Below are positions 8,834 through 20,283 of a stretch of 64,000 nt of DNA, one piece after another. A program made the position numbers and the translations under genes. How positions within the stretch are numbered: position 1 is the first letter of the stretch; each line of letters starts with the position of its first letter. Source of the DNA: Bradysia coprophila (Eukaryota; Arthropoda; Insecta; Diptera; Sciaridae); contig NW_023503375.1 in NCBI RefSeq assembly GCF_014529535.1, positions 4,461,620 to 4,525,619 of the forward strand, in the 5' to 3' direction. Under the pieces are notes generated by a model. It had not been told where the DNA came from, made no database searches, and saw only the letters and a program-made list of their open reading frames with translations.

Positions 8834-10529
8834 ATGACGACAGAAGGGGCTAACACCATTGTCGATGACGATTTGAAAGTTGAAATGGAATTGCCCGAAT
8901 GGGCGGACGAAGAAAAAGTCAAAAGGTAACTCTTACTGCAAAGTCTTTGATTTATATTCGGATTATCTGGTGAAGAAGTGCAAAATAACCAAAGTCTAAA
9001 GTTCAACATTCGATTTAAACTTTAGACCAAGACTTTAAGAGAGAAAGAAAACGTTTGTTTGATCTATCTATCAATCAATGATTCATCGCACTATGATTAT
9101 GAAAAATGTTGCTATGAGCAAGTCATGTCATACACGGTTGTAGATAACGATGCACCTGCTTGAAGGTTGTGGTTTTGGAAAGTGTGACGGTTGCGGAACA
9201 AGTCGAAAGCGAGTAAAGTATTCACTCAAGCAATGATTTACAAGCAATTACACATCTCGAGTACTTTCCACTCGATGTCATAAATAACCCATAATGAGAG
9301 GTTTACAGCACGAGCCGGATGCCAATTCCGGAATCTAATTCGTTAAAAAAGCTTTTCAGCATAAGTTAGAAACAACGTTTTTCCTAAACGACGTTGGAAA
9401 TATGCGACGAAGTTGCTATACTTCAACACTAGTTAGAAAAAGTGTACTTTACCGCATGTAAATAAATAAAAATAAAATTCTTTCAGAGGTCAAAATTTTC
9501 TGCTACTAAACATGAACGCTATGGCTCGTGCAATGTTCTGCGGGCTGATCGTTGCGCTACCAGTCGAGTCCCTCACACAGATTCTTATTTTCACAAAACA
9601 ATCCTCAACGCCAGCTTTATCATACAGAAGGTTTAAGGCTAACGTACTGCATGCACATCATTGGAATCAAAATCCAATTAAACCGGGATCCTTGTGAGCT
9701 CCGACACTTCGTTTAATTTGTTTAATTTATTCATTGAAAACGGTTTTTCACATAAGAGCTTGGCAATCACTTCAAACGATACGGAAAATGCACGTCGTAG
9801 TGAACAAGCGTTCAACGAAGGCGGGTGTCGGAATTATTTCGCAAAAAGACATGGCAATCACGCAATTTCTGTTTATGGGCTTCAGTATGTGGAGGCCGGA
9901 AATGTTCGGTATTGTGGGAAGTTATGAGCAGTTTGATGCATACAATCACTTTTGGCGATTAATTGGATATATGCTCGGAACTGAGGATCGGTTCAATGCT
10001 TGCGGTGAGACTGTAGAAGAAACACAAAGTCGGTTACAATCTATCGCAGAGGATATGCTTGTACCCGCGTGGAAAGATCCTTTCCCTGAATGTCTTCCTT
10101 ATGCAAAAATAACCTTCGATGGCGTATGGACAGGGACACCGACTGCACACTACGGTAATGACCGATGCAGGACTTTGACAAAGTCTAATAGTTGATTGTG
10201 TTCGCATTCCATTCGTTTCAGAAACAACGATGTTTATGATAAAACGAGCGATTGGTGTTCCGGGCTACTATTGGTTCGATTCTGAATCGTCTGGATTCGA
10301 GGAGGAAAACCGAAAACTATTCGACGAAATGTCCCTTTTCACCAAATTTAACATATTTTTGGACATAATTATTTACGAGTACCTGAGTCACGTGTTCATT
10401 TTCCGCTGGATATTTAACGTTCTTCGATTTTTCTTGGTATTGCTCGATATGTATCCGATTTTAGCGTTAATACGTTTCGGCAAGAAATATGCCCTTGTCG
10501 AAGTTATGAAAAAGAAGAAAGTCAATTAA
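8834..10529 (+). CDS. DUF2236 / mpaB-type ER-bound oxygenase-like protein, copy 2
   Basis: Exons 8834-8925, 9487-9693, 9757-10154 and 10222-10529 have exactly the lengths of copy 1 (92, 207, 398, 308) and join in frame to 334 residues. All key blocks are kept: the RGQ domain start, the EMFG block, AYNHFWRLIGYMLG with its His, and the C-terminal KKKKVN. Differences from copy 1 are scattered substitutions such as RGQNF for RGQSF and HHWNQN for QHWFQN, with no stop or frameshift. Both copies therefore look functional. Confidence 0.8.
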
Positions 10530-11634
10530 GTCATTATGTGATGACACTGTGACCAGCAAAGTTGCAAAATTTAAAACAAAATTTTACTTTAGAAAGTCTC
10601 GAAAGTTACAGAAGGGTAACGGCATCATTTTTAATACTTCTTCCTTCTTCGTTTCCCAACTAGTGTTCTATCTAGTGTCTACTATATATCGCGACTTCAT
10701 GGCGTATTTCCAATGTCGTTTAGGAAGAATTTTGTTCCTAACTTTAGCTAGACGATTTTTTTTTGCGAATTCGATTCTAGAACTTGCCCCCGGTTCAGCA
10801 TGCGTTAGGAAAATATGTATTCTCGGCACAAGTACCGAAATAAAGTCACTAGTTCTCATTACATTTAAGAGTAATAGTTAGTTGAATGCGAGGCTCGTGT
10901 GAAATCCAATTTCAAAGTCAATTTTTATGTTCGAGCATGGTGGTATATATTTGGTTTCCAGAGTGTAATACCATTGTGTATGGTGATCATAGAACAGTAT
11001 AGACCTCTGAGTATTTAAATGAAAATAAAATTCGTGTAATCCACTTCTTTGTCACTTTTTTTAAACTCTCGAGAGTATCCAAAGTACAATTTCAACATTT
11101 CAGCAAGATAAAATGACTGAGCAACAAAATATTTCGACATAATGAACCGATATGAACCAAAGGCCAAAGTCTAGAGTTGATTTACCTTCCACGAAAGATG
11201 ATGTAATTTCACCGACACAGAAAAGCGGTCGTTAAAAAGAAAAACGAACATTTGTACAACGAAATTAAATAAATCAAAGCCTGTAGACATTGGACAAATC
11301 AGCTACGCTTGTGATGAGTTTTTGTTTGGTTGTTAGCTAGAATTGAAAGCTATTCGTCCAATTAAAATAAAGAAATTTTGAAATTGTCAGAAAAAAATGA
11401 AATTGAGTCTTCGTCTGCTCTCTCAGTAGATGCAACATGCAGTTCCAACCCAACAGATTATTTTTTTAAATTGGTTCAAATACCAATTTTGAGAAACCTT
11501 ATTTGGTACCAAGTGTTATAAAAATCAAAAGTTACCGGTACGCACAACAATTTTTTGGTATTTCAATTTCTGATCTTGTTCACAAAGTCATACGAAAACA
11601 AAGAGAACAAAGCTTTGAACAGGTCAGCTCCAAC

Positions 11635-11787
11635 CAACGCACTTCAAGCAAAAGTGCTATTAATGACAGCTGCAAAATGAGTACTATTTTGTATGAAATT
11701 TTATCCCCACTCTTTTTACAGAGTAAAATTTTGTATGGAGCACTGTCAAGTTGCTATTTAAAGTACCACTTTGCTTGAAGTGCGTTG
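11635..11787. mobile_element. 153-bp MITE with 7-bp target duplication
   Basis: Ends CAACGCACTTCAAGCAAA and its complement TTTGCTTGAAGTGCGTTG are inverted. CTCCAAC flanks both sides (11628-11634 and 11788-11794). The inverted homology continues inwards imperfectly through AGTGCTATT. No ORF of its own; the open frame crossing it is spurious. Confidence 0.7.
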
Positions 11788-12144
11788 CTCCAACTGAAAT
11801 TGACTGGTAAAAAAACCTAAAGTGTTTCGATCAGAATCTGATTTTGAATTTCAGGTTTGACCTGAATCAACCCTGAGATCTGATCTTTGATTTCAGTTCC
11901 GACCTGTCAGGTCGGATTTAAGGTAGCCTTAAAAATTTGTACGAAAAATTTTAGCTTACTTGAAACCTCCTTCCTGAAACCTGACCTGAAAACTTTGAAA
12001 AAATAGGGTTCTGGTCAGGTATTTTTATATCAAGCTCAAAGCTTTGTGAACATTTCGTCAACAATGATTTTTTGGTTATATGTATCTATGGATGACATTT
12101 TGACAGCTGAAATAACCTTGGAACAGACCTATTGGTAAGAAAAA

Positions 12145-12307
12145 TCAATGAAAGTGTAAAACAGGTATGGTCTATTGTCCGCCAGGAGGCATACTTAAAC
12201 TTAATGAGTACTTAAACGCACTCATTTTCATATTATTTTGACATAAAATGTGAGTGCGTTTAAGACGAATTCCCCGATCGACCATACCTGTTCTAGACTT
12301 TCATTGA
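12145..12307. mobile_element. 163-bp MITE
   Basis: TCAATGAAAGTGTAAAACAG then GTATGGTC at the left is the imperfect reverse complement of the right end, which finishes GACCATACCTGTTCTAGACT then TTCATTGA (28-bp ends, two mismatches). GAAAAA adjoins both ends but is low-complexity. Related end motifs (GAGTGCGTTTGAG, ACCATACT) occur near 37175-37240. Confidence 0.6.
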
Positions 12308-12473
12308 GAAAAAATAATAAACCAACTGCTGTTGTCTTTTACTCTATATACGAAGACACAACAGTTATATATGCTGCATAATGCAGCGAAATAACGAGTA
12401 AAATCCAAAAATTCATTAACTTTGCACACTTTCAAACCATTCCTATTCTCATAGGTTTCTTCCAAGGCCGTTC

Positions 12474-12594
12474 AAAATGTCAATCGTCATCCACAGAGAA
12501 GCCAACACAACCTCACTTTGAAGTTTTAACGAACAAATTTGTTTAAGTTGCGGTTATGTTTGCTTCTGTGGATGACGGTCGGTTGTTTACGGCC
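12474..12594. repeat. Imperfect inverted repeat (possible MITE)
   Basis: GTCAATCGTCATCCACAGAGAA is mirrored by CTTCTGTGGATGACGGTCG about 80 bp away, with flanking GGCCGT / ACGGCC. It sits about 220 bp upstream of ELP4. No target duplication was resolved. Confidence 0.4.
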
Positions 12595-12817
12595 TGGCAA
12601 AATTCGTTTTTACCGTACAATGGACTGATAGTCCGGACCGTTTTCCACAAGTTTAAAATTTAAAAAATCAATTAGCGCAATACTTGGCTCAATAAGACCT
12701 GCTCCTGCTCCGCTGACACTACTGATTATGAATGAAAGAGTGACTGACAGCGGCATCGGCTCAAACACACATTCATTCATATTGAAAGCACGCGAGCATC
12801 GGATAGTAAACAAAACG

Positions 12818-14189
12818 ATGTCAAGTTTTCAAAAAAAGAAATTTTCCTCTACCGTTCCCGGCACGAAAGTATCGCTGCAAAATGGTCAACCACTGGCATC
12901 AACAGGAAACTCGTACTTAGATGCACTATTAGGTTCGTACTGTGTATTGCCTACAGTGGACATGATGTCCACTGGACACGAATGAAGTTTAAAACGGAGC
13001 ACCACTTCTACGCATATTTTTATCAGGTGGAGGTCTTGCAATCGGTTCACTGCTTCTAATCGAAGAAGACAAATTTGCCACATATTCGAACAGTTTAAGT
13101 AAATTCTTTCTAACTGACGGAATCGTGAACAATCAGTCGATATTCGTTGTGAATCTAGACGACGATCCTGAAGAATTTGTAAGTTTTGAATTACAGCGAC
13201 GTATCACGGACCTTGAACGTTCGTTCGCTCATCTAATTTCAGATCCAAAAGCTACCGCAAGTGTGCAAGACCGACACTGAAGAGAAATTGCCCGAAAATA
13301 TTCCGAATAAATCAGAAACGAGCGATATGCGTATTGCGTGGCGTTACAACTCCCTACCATCGATGGATACCACTCAGAAGTCACTTACCTATTTCGATTC
13401 GTCGAAACGAATCGATCGCGAAATGTTGGCCAGCTCAGACATAGAATACTTCAAGCCGATCGATGAGCGATTGGACAGTCCAACCGAGCAAAGTTTTCAC
13501 AATTCGGTCTACGGTCAGATTTTAGTGAATCTCAAGACGAAATTGAATAATTCCAAGTTCTCGGCGGAGGAATCGGATGGCGCCGGTAAGAACTTACTGC
13601 GAATCAGCATCAGCTCGTTAGGATCGCCGTTGTGGTACGACGATGATTTCTTGGAAGATGTTTGTCTGTTCTTGTATTGTCTAAAAGCTCTGGTTAGAAC
13701 CTCACTTGCTGTCGCATGCATATCCGTTCCCAGTCATTTGTTTAAACATTTGGTAAGTGAATCCGATCAGGACCGAATGTTCGAGCTAACATTCTGAAAC
13801 TTTTGCAGGACGATAGTCTGATTCACCGTATCCGCAATATGGTCGATTATTCCGTTGAACTGGAGTCGTTCGCCGGTTCCGATAAGGAAACGAATCCGAT
13901 ATTCAAGGACTATCATGGCCTGTTGTACATTAGGAAATTGGCTGCAGTGAATTCATTAGCAGCCTACAACCCGGTCACACGGGATTTAGTGTTCAAATTG
14001 AAGCGGAAAAGTTTCGTCATCGAAAAGTTGCATCTTCCACCAGGTTTGGACGCTGAACGTTTTCAGGTTTGGGTTTCGTTTAATTTAAATATTTTGCTTT
14101 TTCTAGACCTCCAAGAAATCGATACGAAACCGGATGCCATTCCGTCGATGAGTTGCGGGAGTTCGTCGAAGAAATTGTTAGATTTTTAA
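12818..14189 (+). CDS. ELP4: Elongator complex protein 4
   Basis: Five exons (12818-12932, 13027-13178, 13243-13752, 13809-14043, 14107-14189) give 364 residues. Elp4 is a RecA-fold subunit of the Elp4-6 hexamer of Elongator, which modifies wobble uridines in tRNA. Diagnostic segments are GTKVSLQNGQPLASTGNSYL, the GGGLAIGSLLLIEED turn, the LHLPPD motif near the C-terminus and the terminal KKLLDF. Intron 4 (63 nt) was placed at the first of two identical CAG|GTTTGG donors because only that choice gives PPDLQEID...KKLLDF, the family C-terminus. An in-frame upstream ATG at 12728 would add 30 residues but looks like 5' leader. The stop lies 61 bp from the convergent NUBP1 stop. Confidence 0.88.
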
Positions 14190-14192
14190 GGA

Positions 14193-14241
14193 ATTAAAGG
14201 CGGCCTTGTACGAAAAATAATGAAAATTTCGGAATTTTATT
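14193..14241. promoter_or_regulatory. Overlapping convergent poly(A) signals of ELP4 and NUBP1
   Basis: ATTAAA at 14193-14198 (+) follows the ELP4 stop by 3 nt. On the minus strand AATAAA (14236-14241) follows the NUBP1 stop by 9 nt. Cleavage 15-30 nt downstream of each would make the two 3' UTRs very short and overlapping. Confidence 0.5.
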
Positions 14242-14250
14242 CGTTCAAAA

Positions 14251-15207
14251 CTATTCAAAAAATTTAACAATCTCGTCAATAATGCCATTGAGCGACTTAA
14301 CCGCCAAGCTGTCACCGAATTCCGCAATGAAATTCGTTCCTTCGTCGCACGCTTTCGTCAGCTTCGGATCGACCGGTAGCTCGCCCAGAAACGGAACGTC
14401 CAAATCCAGACACATCTGACGAGCTCCTCCAGTTTTGCCCGGAAAGATTTCCGATCTCGTCGAACACTTCGAGCACACGAAACCCGACATATTCTCGATG
14501 ACACCGACGATCGGAATTTTCATTTTCCGACAAAAACTGATTTCCTTTCGCACATCCAGCAGTGACACCTCGGCCGGAGTCGTCACCAGCACAGCACCCA
14601 GATTTCCGATCGTATTACAGAGATAAGTGGTGGCCGATAAGTGTTCGTCGCTTGTACCGGGCGGTGTGTCCAACAGTAGATAATCCAATTGACCCCAATC
14701 CACTTCGCTCAAAAACTGTCGAATCATTCCGTTCTTCTTCGGTCCCCTCCAAATGATGGCATCATCGGCCGAACCGAGCAGGAATCCAATCGACATCACG
14801 GACAAATTGTCTTCAATGTAAACCGGTGACCATCCGGAACCGGATTGATGAACTTGCTCGCCCAACACTCCCATCATCCGCGGCTGTGATGGTCCACAAA
14901 TGTCAATGTCTAGAATTCCGAAATTTTTCTCGTTGAAACGATGAGCCATTCCTCGCGACACTAAATTCGTTACTGTGCTTTTGCCGACCCCGCCTTTGCC
15001 GGATAGAATCATCAATTTGTTCTTTACTTCGGCTAGACGATTTTTGACCAATTCCAATCCGGGATCCACTGCCTGTGCTGCACCCGATGAGCAAATTTGT
15101 TGATTTGGGCATCCTGCACAGGCCGACACTTTGCCAGCATCGTTACTCTGTGTTCCAGGGCAGTGCTCGGCTGCATTGTCTGGTACGTTTGCCAATTGTG
15201 TTGACAT
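14251..15207 (-). CDS. NUBP1: Cytosolic Fe-S cluster assembly factor NUBP1 (Nbp35)
   Basis: A single intronless ORF of 318 residues, matching the family length. It is the P-loop scaffold that, with Cfd1/NUBP2, builds [4Fe-4S] clusters for cytosolic and nuclear proteins. The N-terminal cluster-binding cysteines are Cys16, 30, 33 and 39 (C-x13-C-x2-C-x5-C). The deviant Walker A GKGGVGKS is at about 70-77, followed by DIDICGPS, the [10 protein letters not shown] block and the C-terminal CSKC pair that holds the bridging cluster. All expected residues are present. It faces the IleRS gene across 313 bp and is tail-to-tail with ELP4. Confidence 0.95.
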   Translation of the reverse strand: MSTQLANVPDNAAEHCPGTQSNDAGKVSACAGCPNQQICSSGAAQAVDPGLELVKNRLAEVKNKLMILSGKGGVGKSTVTNLVSRGMAHRFNEKNFGILDIDICGPSQPRMMGVLGEQVHQSGSGWSPVYIEDNLSVMSIGFLLGSADDAIIWRGPKKNGMIRQFLSEVDWGQLDYLLLDTPPGTSDEHLSATTYLCNTIGNLGAVLVTTPAEVSLLDVRKEISFCRKMKIPIVGVIENMSGFVCSKCSTRSEIFPGKTGGARQMCLDLDVPFLGELPVDPKLTKACDEGTNFIAEFGDSLAVKSLNGIIDEIVKFFE

Positions 15208-15520
15208 GATTTGATTAGACTCGAATTACACTTTCGACGACACTATTACGTTCCTTGATGGTCGTTCTGATAACAAATTGTGATGAAATCTCTCTCTGTG
15301 TGTGTTGACCGTGTTGACATAACAAATGTCACTCAAATGTCTTGAAAACAGCTGTACAGCCGATGCAGCAGCTTTGTTCTTTTTTTGATGACGGGTCGCT
15401 CACGATTCGCGAATGATGAAATTCTGAGGTTATTTTCGTTCGAGACACCTTTTGCAACCATAATAAAGTAATTTTTCCGTTGAAGTACGAACCTAAAGTC
15501 GGTCCAGTGTATTGAAAGTT
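15208..15520. promoter_or_regulatory. Probable bidirectional promoter of NUBP1 and IARS1
   Basis: The two start codons are 313 bp apart and point outwards, so both 5' UTRs and core promoters must fit here. No TATA box is evident on either strand, as expected for housekeeping genes. A duplicated GTGTTGAC occurs around 15300-15317. Confidence 0.6.
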
Positions 15521-18500
15521 ATGGAGGACAAATATCGCATTGCCGAGACCATCAACTTTCCGGAAGAGGAGGAGAAAATCCTGAAATTTTGGAACGAAAA
15601 GAAAGTGTTCGAGAATTGCTTGAAGCAATCGAAAGATAAGCCAAGGTTTGTCGTCACTTACCTGCCAAGAAAACTGCATTTTAATCACTGAGTCCGTAGA
15701 TACACTTTCTATGATGGTCCACCATTTGCCACCGGTCTACCGCATTACGGTCATATATTAGCTGGTACGATCAAAGACGTGGTGACACGTTACGCTCACC
15801 AGCAAGGATACCATGTGGAGAGACGATTCGGCTGGGACACTCATGGTCTACCGGTTGAGTTTGAGATCGATAAGAAACTGAATATCCGTGGACCGGATGA
15901 TGTGGCGAAGATTGGCATCGCTGCTTATAATGCAGAGTGTCGTAAGATTGTGATGAGATATGCGGAGGATTGGGAGAAGATTGTGGGACGTATGGGACGA
16001 TGGATTGGTGAGTTGATTTCAGTTAGTTTCAAGTCGGATGATCTCTTGACCGCTATAGTCGAACGATCGGAGACCAGAACCCGAAAGCCATCTGCATCTC
16101 TGACAACTCTTACCTCAATTACAGATTTCAAAAACGACTACAAGTCTCTCTACCCCTACTTCATGGAATCGATTTGGTGGGTCTTTCAGCAGCTCTATTC
16201 GAAAGGCTTAGTGTACAAAGGCGTCAAAGTCATGCCATACTCAACGGCGTGCACAACCGCATTGTCAAATTTCGAAGCGGGTCAAAATTACAAGGAAGTT
16301 GTCGACCCAGCCGTTGTCGTCAGTTTTCCCATCATTGATGACCCGGACAAATCACAAATGTTGGCTTGGACAACAACGCCCTGGACTCTGCCGTCGAATA
16401 TGTCACTGTGTGTGAATCCCGAACTGATGTACGTCAAAATTAAGGACCTTACCAGTGCGAACGTTTACATTTTGGCCGAATGTCGACTGGAGGTGACGTT
16501 CAAGGATGCGTCAAAGTATGAAATTTTGGGCAAATTCCAGGGAAAGACTCTGAAGGGATTGAAGTACGAGCCACTGTTCGACTATTTTGCTCCATTGTTC
16601 AAGAATAATCCGGCCGTTCATCGCATCGTTTGTGACAACTATGTGACGGAAGATTCTGGTACGGGTGTTGTACATCAAGCGCCGTATTTCGGTGAGGACG
16701 ATTATCGCATTTGCCTGGCCAACAATATGATCAGCAAGGATTCGGAAGTAATTTGTCCGGTTGATGCCAGCGGATGTTTTACGGATCCAGTACGGGATTT
16801 TAAGGGCCAATACGTTAAGGAGGCCGACAAGAATATCATTGCTCATTTGAAGGCCAAGAAACGACTCGTCCAAGCGAGTCAAGTGAAGCATAGCTATCCA
16901 TTTTGCTGGCGTTCCGATACGCCACTATTGTACAAGGCAGTTCCGTCGTGGTTCGTGCGAGTCGAACAGATGCAGTCCAGTTTATTGAAGAGCAATAAGC
17001 AAACGTATTGGGTGCCCGATTTTGTCAAAGAGAAACGGTTCGGAAATTGGTTACGCGATGCACGTGATTGGGCCATCAGTCGTAATCGGTATTGGGGCAC
17101 ACCCATACCGTTGTGGGTTAGTGACGATGGCGAGGAAGTGGTCTGCATCGGTAGCATTGCCGAATTGCAACAGTACAGCCAAACGAAAATCGTGGACATC
17201 CATCGCGAAAGCATCGATCACATTTTGATTCCATCCAAACGACCCGGCAAACCGCCATTGAAACGTGTGTCCGAAGTGTTCGATTGTTGGTTTGAATCCG
17301 GCTCGATGCCGTACGCTCAGATGCACTATCCGTTCGAGAACAGCGGCGATTTTCATTCCCGCTTTCCCGCTGATTTCATTGCTGAGGGCATCGATCAGAC
17401 TCGAGGTTGGTTCTACACACTGCTTGTCATTTCGACGGCATTGTTCGGCAAATCGCCGTACAAAAATGTCATTGCGAACGGTTTGATATTGGCGTCCGAT
17501 GGCCAGAAGATGTCCAAACGGAAACAGAACTATCCCGATCCAATGGAAGTGGTGCAGAAGTACGGAGCCGATGCGCTGCGATTGTATCTCATCAATTCCC
17601 CTGTCGTTCGTGCAGAAAATCTACGCTTCAAAGAGGAAGGAGTGTTCGCCGTTATCAAGGATGTATTCCTGCCGTGGTACAACGCTTATCGATTCCTGTT
17701 CCAAAATGTCGATCGCTTCGATAAGGAAGAGTCGGCCACGTATTCGTTCGACACGGATCGCTATATGAAAAACCGTGATTCGAGTGTGATGGACACATGG
17801 ATTACGTCGTTCAAGGAATCGTTGCTCGAGTTTGTGGCGAAGGAAATGAAATCTTACCGGTTGTACACGGTTGTGCCACGTCTGACCAAATTCATCGATC
17901 AGCTAACCAATTGGTACGTGCGACTGAATCGTCGTCGCATCAAGGGTGAATATGGCCGCGATCAATGTTTGGCTTCATTGGACACTTTGTACAGTGTCTT
18001 GATAACGATGGTAACAGCTACGGGATTCGCTGTGAGAATGACAGTCACATCCACTAAAAAATTTGATTTTTCTTTAGGTCAAAATGATGGCACCATTCAC
18101 ACCCTATCTTTCCGAACTGATGTACCAGCAGCTGGTCAAATTGAATCGCCAGCCGAATGACGAGAGCGTTCACTACCAAATGATGCCAGCCAGTCATCAT
18201 CCATTCATTCGGTCGGATGTTGAAGACGCCGTTTCACGAATGCAAAGCGTCATTGAATTGGGCAGAGTGTTGCGTGATCGGAAGACCATGGCCATCAAGT
18301 ATCCCGTACCGGAAGTTATTGTCATTCATAAGAACGAATCGTATTTGAAAGACATCAAATCTCTGGAAGATTTCGTTCTCGGCGAGCTGAACGTACGCAA
18401 ACTGACACTGTGTGCCGACAAGGAGAAATATGGAGTGAAGCTGCGTGCCGATCCCGATTTTAAGGTATTATTTTGCTCTGCTCTCCAGTGCATCGCTTCA

Positions 18501-19436
18501 GGTCAATAAAAATGTCCGTTCGCTTTCTAGAAATTGGGACTACGCTTGAAGACCGTACTGAAAGCCGTCACTGCCGAAATGAAGTCGCTCAACGACGAAC
18601 AGATTCAAAAGCAGCTGGACCAGGGCTATTTCGACGTTCTGGGCAATCGCATCGAATTGGACGAAGTGCGAGTGACATTCTGTTTGGATGGCCAGAATGC
18701 GTCCAGCAAGTACGAGGCTCACAGTGACAATGACGTTCTGGTTTTGATGGATCTAACACCGACGGACGATTTGATGGAGGAGGGAATCGCCCGGGAAATA
18801 ATCACACGCATTCAGAAGCTCAAAAAGAAGGCGCAGCTGGTGCCGACCGATAGTGTCATTGTTCTGTATGAAGTGAACAGCACGGATAATATCGTAACAA
18901 GAGTGGCGAAATCGCACAATGACTTCATCCAGGCGACCATAAAGTCACCGTTTATTCCGTATCGACGAGAAGACGTCCAGAAAGTGGTTATAACCGAGAG
19001 TTTTGATCTGAAAGATGTGCAACTGAAAATCGTCATCTGTATGCCGAAGACGAACGAAATCGAGCCAGCCACTAAGTGGGCAAATTTTGTTCGAGACTCG
19101 TCCAAAGGAACCGTCCTTTTGCACAACTTCAACGGGAAGTATTTAACTTTGGATGAGCTACACAATGAAATCGATGTTCTGTTCCGATTACACGGCCGCA
19201 AGGTGTACTTGCTGGACGATGGAAAATTGGTTACATCCGTTGAGGCCATTCATGGAAAAACGATTTTTGTGGCCGATAAGGAAAGTGGAAAATTTGCGGA
19301 ACTGTTGGAGACGTCACCATTCGTTAAGTTCGTCAACACGGAATTAAAAGGCAAGCCAGTGACTGTAATCCTCGAGAATCCTCAAGGGAAAATACTTGGC
19401 GAAGGTGATGCATACGTTAAGAAGGTCCTTCAGTGA
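15521..19436 (+). CDS. IARS1: Isoleucyl-tRNA synthetase, cytoplasmic
   Basis: Exons 15521-15645, 15700-16007, 16125-18010, 18078-18464 and 18531-19436 join in frame to 1203 residues, close to animal cytoplasmic IleRS. It charges tRNA-Ile. The class I signatures are YDGPPFATGLPHYGH (HIGH-type motif HYGH, residues 57-60) and KMSKR at about 606-610, with the GWDTHGLPVE block between them. The editing (CP1) region, anticodon-binding domain and eukaryote-specific C-terminal extension follow. The 117-nt intron 2 has no stop and keeps frame, so a naive ORF call wrongly includes 39 residues beginning GELISVSF; removing it restores RMGRWIDFKNDYKSLYPYF, the family sequence. The start ATG opens MEDKYRIAETINFP. 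Confidence 0.94.
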
Positions 19437-19486
19437 AGCCTTAGGAATATTAAGTTTAAAAATGGCAGAATTGTTCGCGTTGTTTG

Positions 19487-19492
19487 AATAAA
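19487..19492 (+). promoter_or_regulatory. Poly(A) signal of IARS1
   Basis: AATAAA 51 bp after the IleRS stop codon. Confidence 0.7.
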
Positions 19493-19633
19493 GAGAAAAA
19501 ACGTTCCCAATGATTGAACCGGAAATTGTTTACTCTTTGGAATAGAGAGTCTCTATTAGATACCTTACCTGGAAATACCTGAATCCTTATGTTGTCGTTT
19601 GCATGACATGATCAATTTTGACCTGAATTGAAT

Positions 19634-19798
19634 AGACGTGAAAATCGTATTCCGAAGAAAATATTGAAAGCCAAGCCTGAAGGGAAGAAAAGTGCAGGTC
19701 GACCAAAGGCCAGATGGTGCGACGCAGTCCTCTCAAATCTTAAAACAATCGGAGTCACACGCCGGGAGAAGAATGTTGCAGACGGCCAATACCCTTAA
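19634..19798 (+). pseudogene. Non-LTR retrotransposon ORF2 C-terminal remnant
   Basis: A 54-codon open stretch reads RRENRIPKKILKAKPEGKKS then AGRPKARWCDAVLSNLKTIGV and ends at TAA. The basic GRPKxRWxDxVxxDLxxLG pattern is the usual C-terminal tail of LINE-type ORF2 proteins. Nothing upstream encodes reverse transcriptase, so this is a 5'-truncated or decayed fragment. Confidence 0.65.
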
Positions 19799-20175
19799 TG
19801 GGTTGTTATGCCGGTAAAGTAAGTAAGAATAGATGTGAAACCTGAAGTAGAATCCGTTGACCAGAATCCTCAGGTTCGGATCAAGTTGTTCTTCTAACAT
19901 TACCTGAAGTGATTGTGCAGGTATGGTACTTGTGTAATTCCGTGTGCCTGAAGTTCTTTAAGATTTTTCTTTGTTCTTTGAAAAGTAGTGGAACAAAATT
20001 TGGTTCCGGAAAATGGAAAACCGTTTTTTATAGCTGGAAAAGCTGTGGTGGCTGTGGGATTTGATCAAAAACCGAAAACATACACTTTTCTTTCAGAAAT
20101 TTCTCGAGGTACACGAAACGTATACAGGGTCGTGTGGGGTGTCATTAGAAAGGTTTATGTTGTGTCAGTGCAAAT

Positions 20176-20283
20176 AGGGTCTTATGGGAGTTTGGATGCA
20201 TCTACGACGAAATATGAGAAGTGGAAATGTTTAAACGCTCATATTTCATATTTCGTAGATGCTACCAAGCTTCCGTAAGACTC
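20176..20283. repeat. Inverted-repeat element
   Basis: GTCTTATGGGAGTTTGGATG then CATCTACG...AAATATGAG is mirrored by CTCATATTTC...CGTAGATGCTACC...CCGTAAGAC. The hairpin explains the open frame at 19988-20278, which is therefore unlikely to be a gene. Confidence 0.5.

Larger units (their letters stand above)
8505..10880 (+). repeat. Tandem segmental duplication, copy 2
   Basis: Homologous to 1376-4250. Compared with copy 1, intron 1 is shorter and about 110 bp (around 10750-10850) is inserted in the 3' flank. It begins about 180 bp right of the foldback element. Confidence 0.85.
10882..12700. other. Gene-free stretch with small inverted-repeat elements
   Basis: Apart from the elements at 11635, 12145 and 12474, I see no coding potential. 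Bases 11820-12030 are rich in imperfect ACCTGAA / CAGGTCGG motifs. The same style of degenerate ACCTGAAT-rich DNA recurs near 19560-19930 and 28460-28540, suggesting a decayed dispersed family. Confidence 0.5.

Noticed and set aside
11503..11778. 91-codon open frame
   Set aside because: It runs through the 11635-11787 MITE and has no protein-like features.
12728..12817. N-terminal extension of ELP4 from an upstream in-frame ATG
   Set aside because: The extra 30 residues are not Elp4-like, whereas MSSFQKKK at 12818 fits the usual start; kept only as an alternative.
19988..20278. 96-codon open frame
   Set aside because: Its second half is an inverted repeat; no domain or neighbouring exon.
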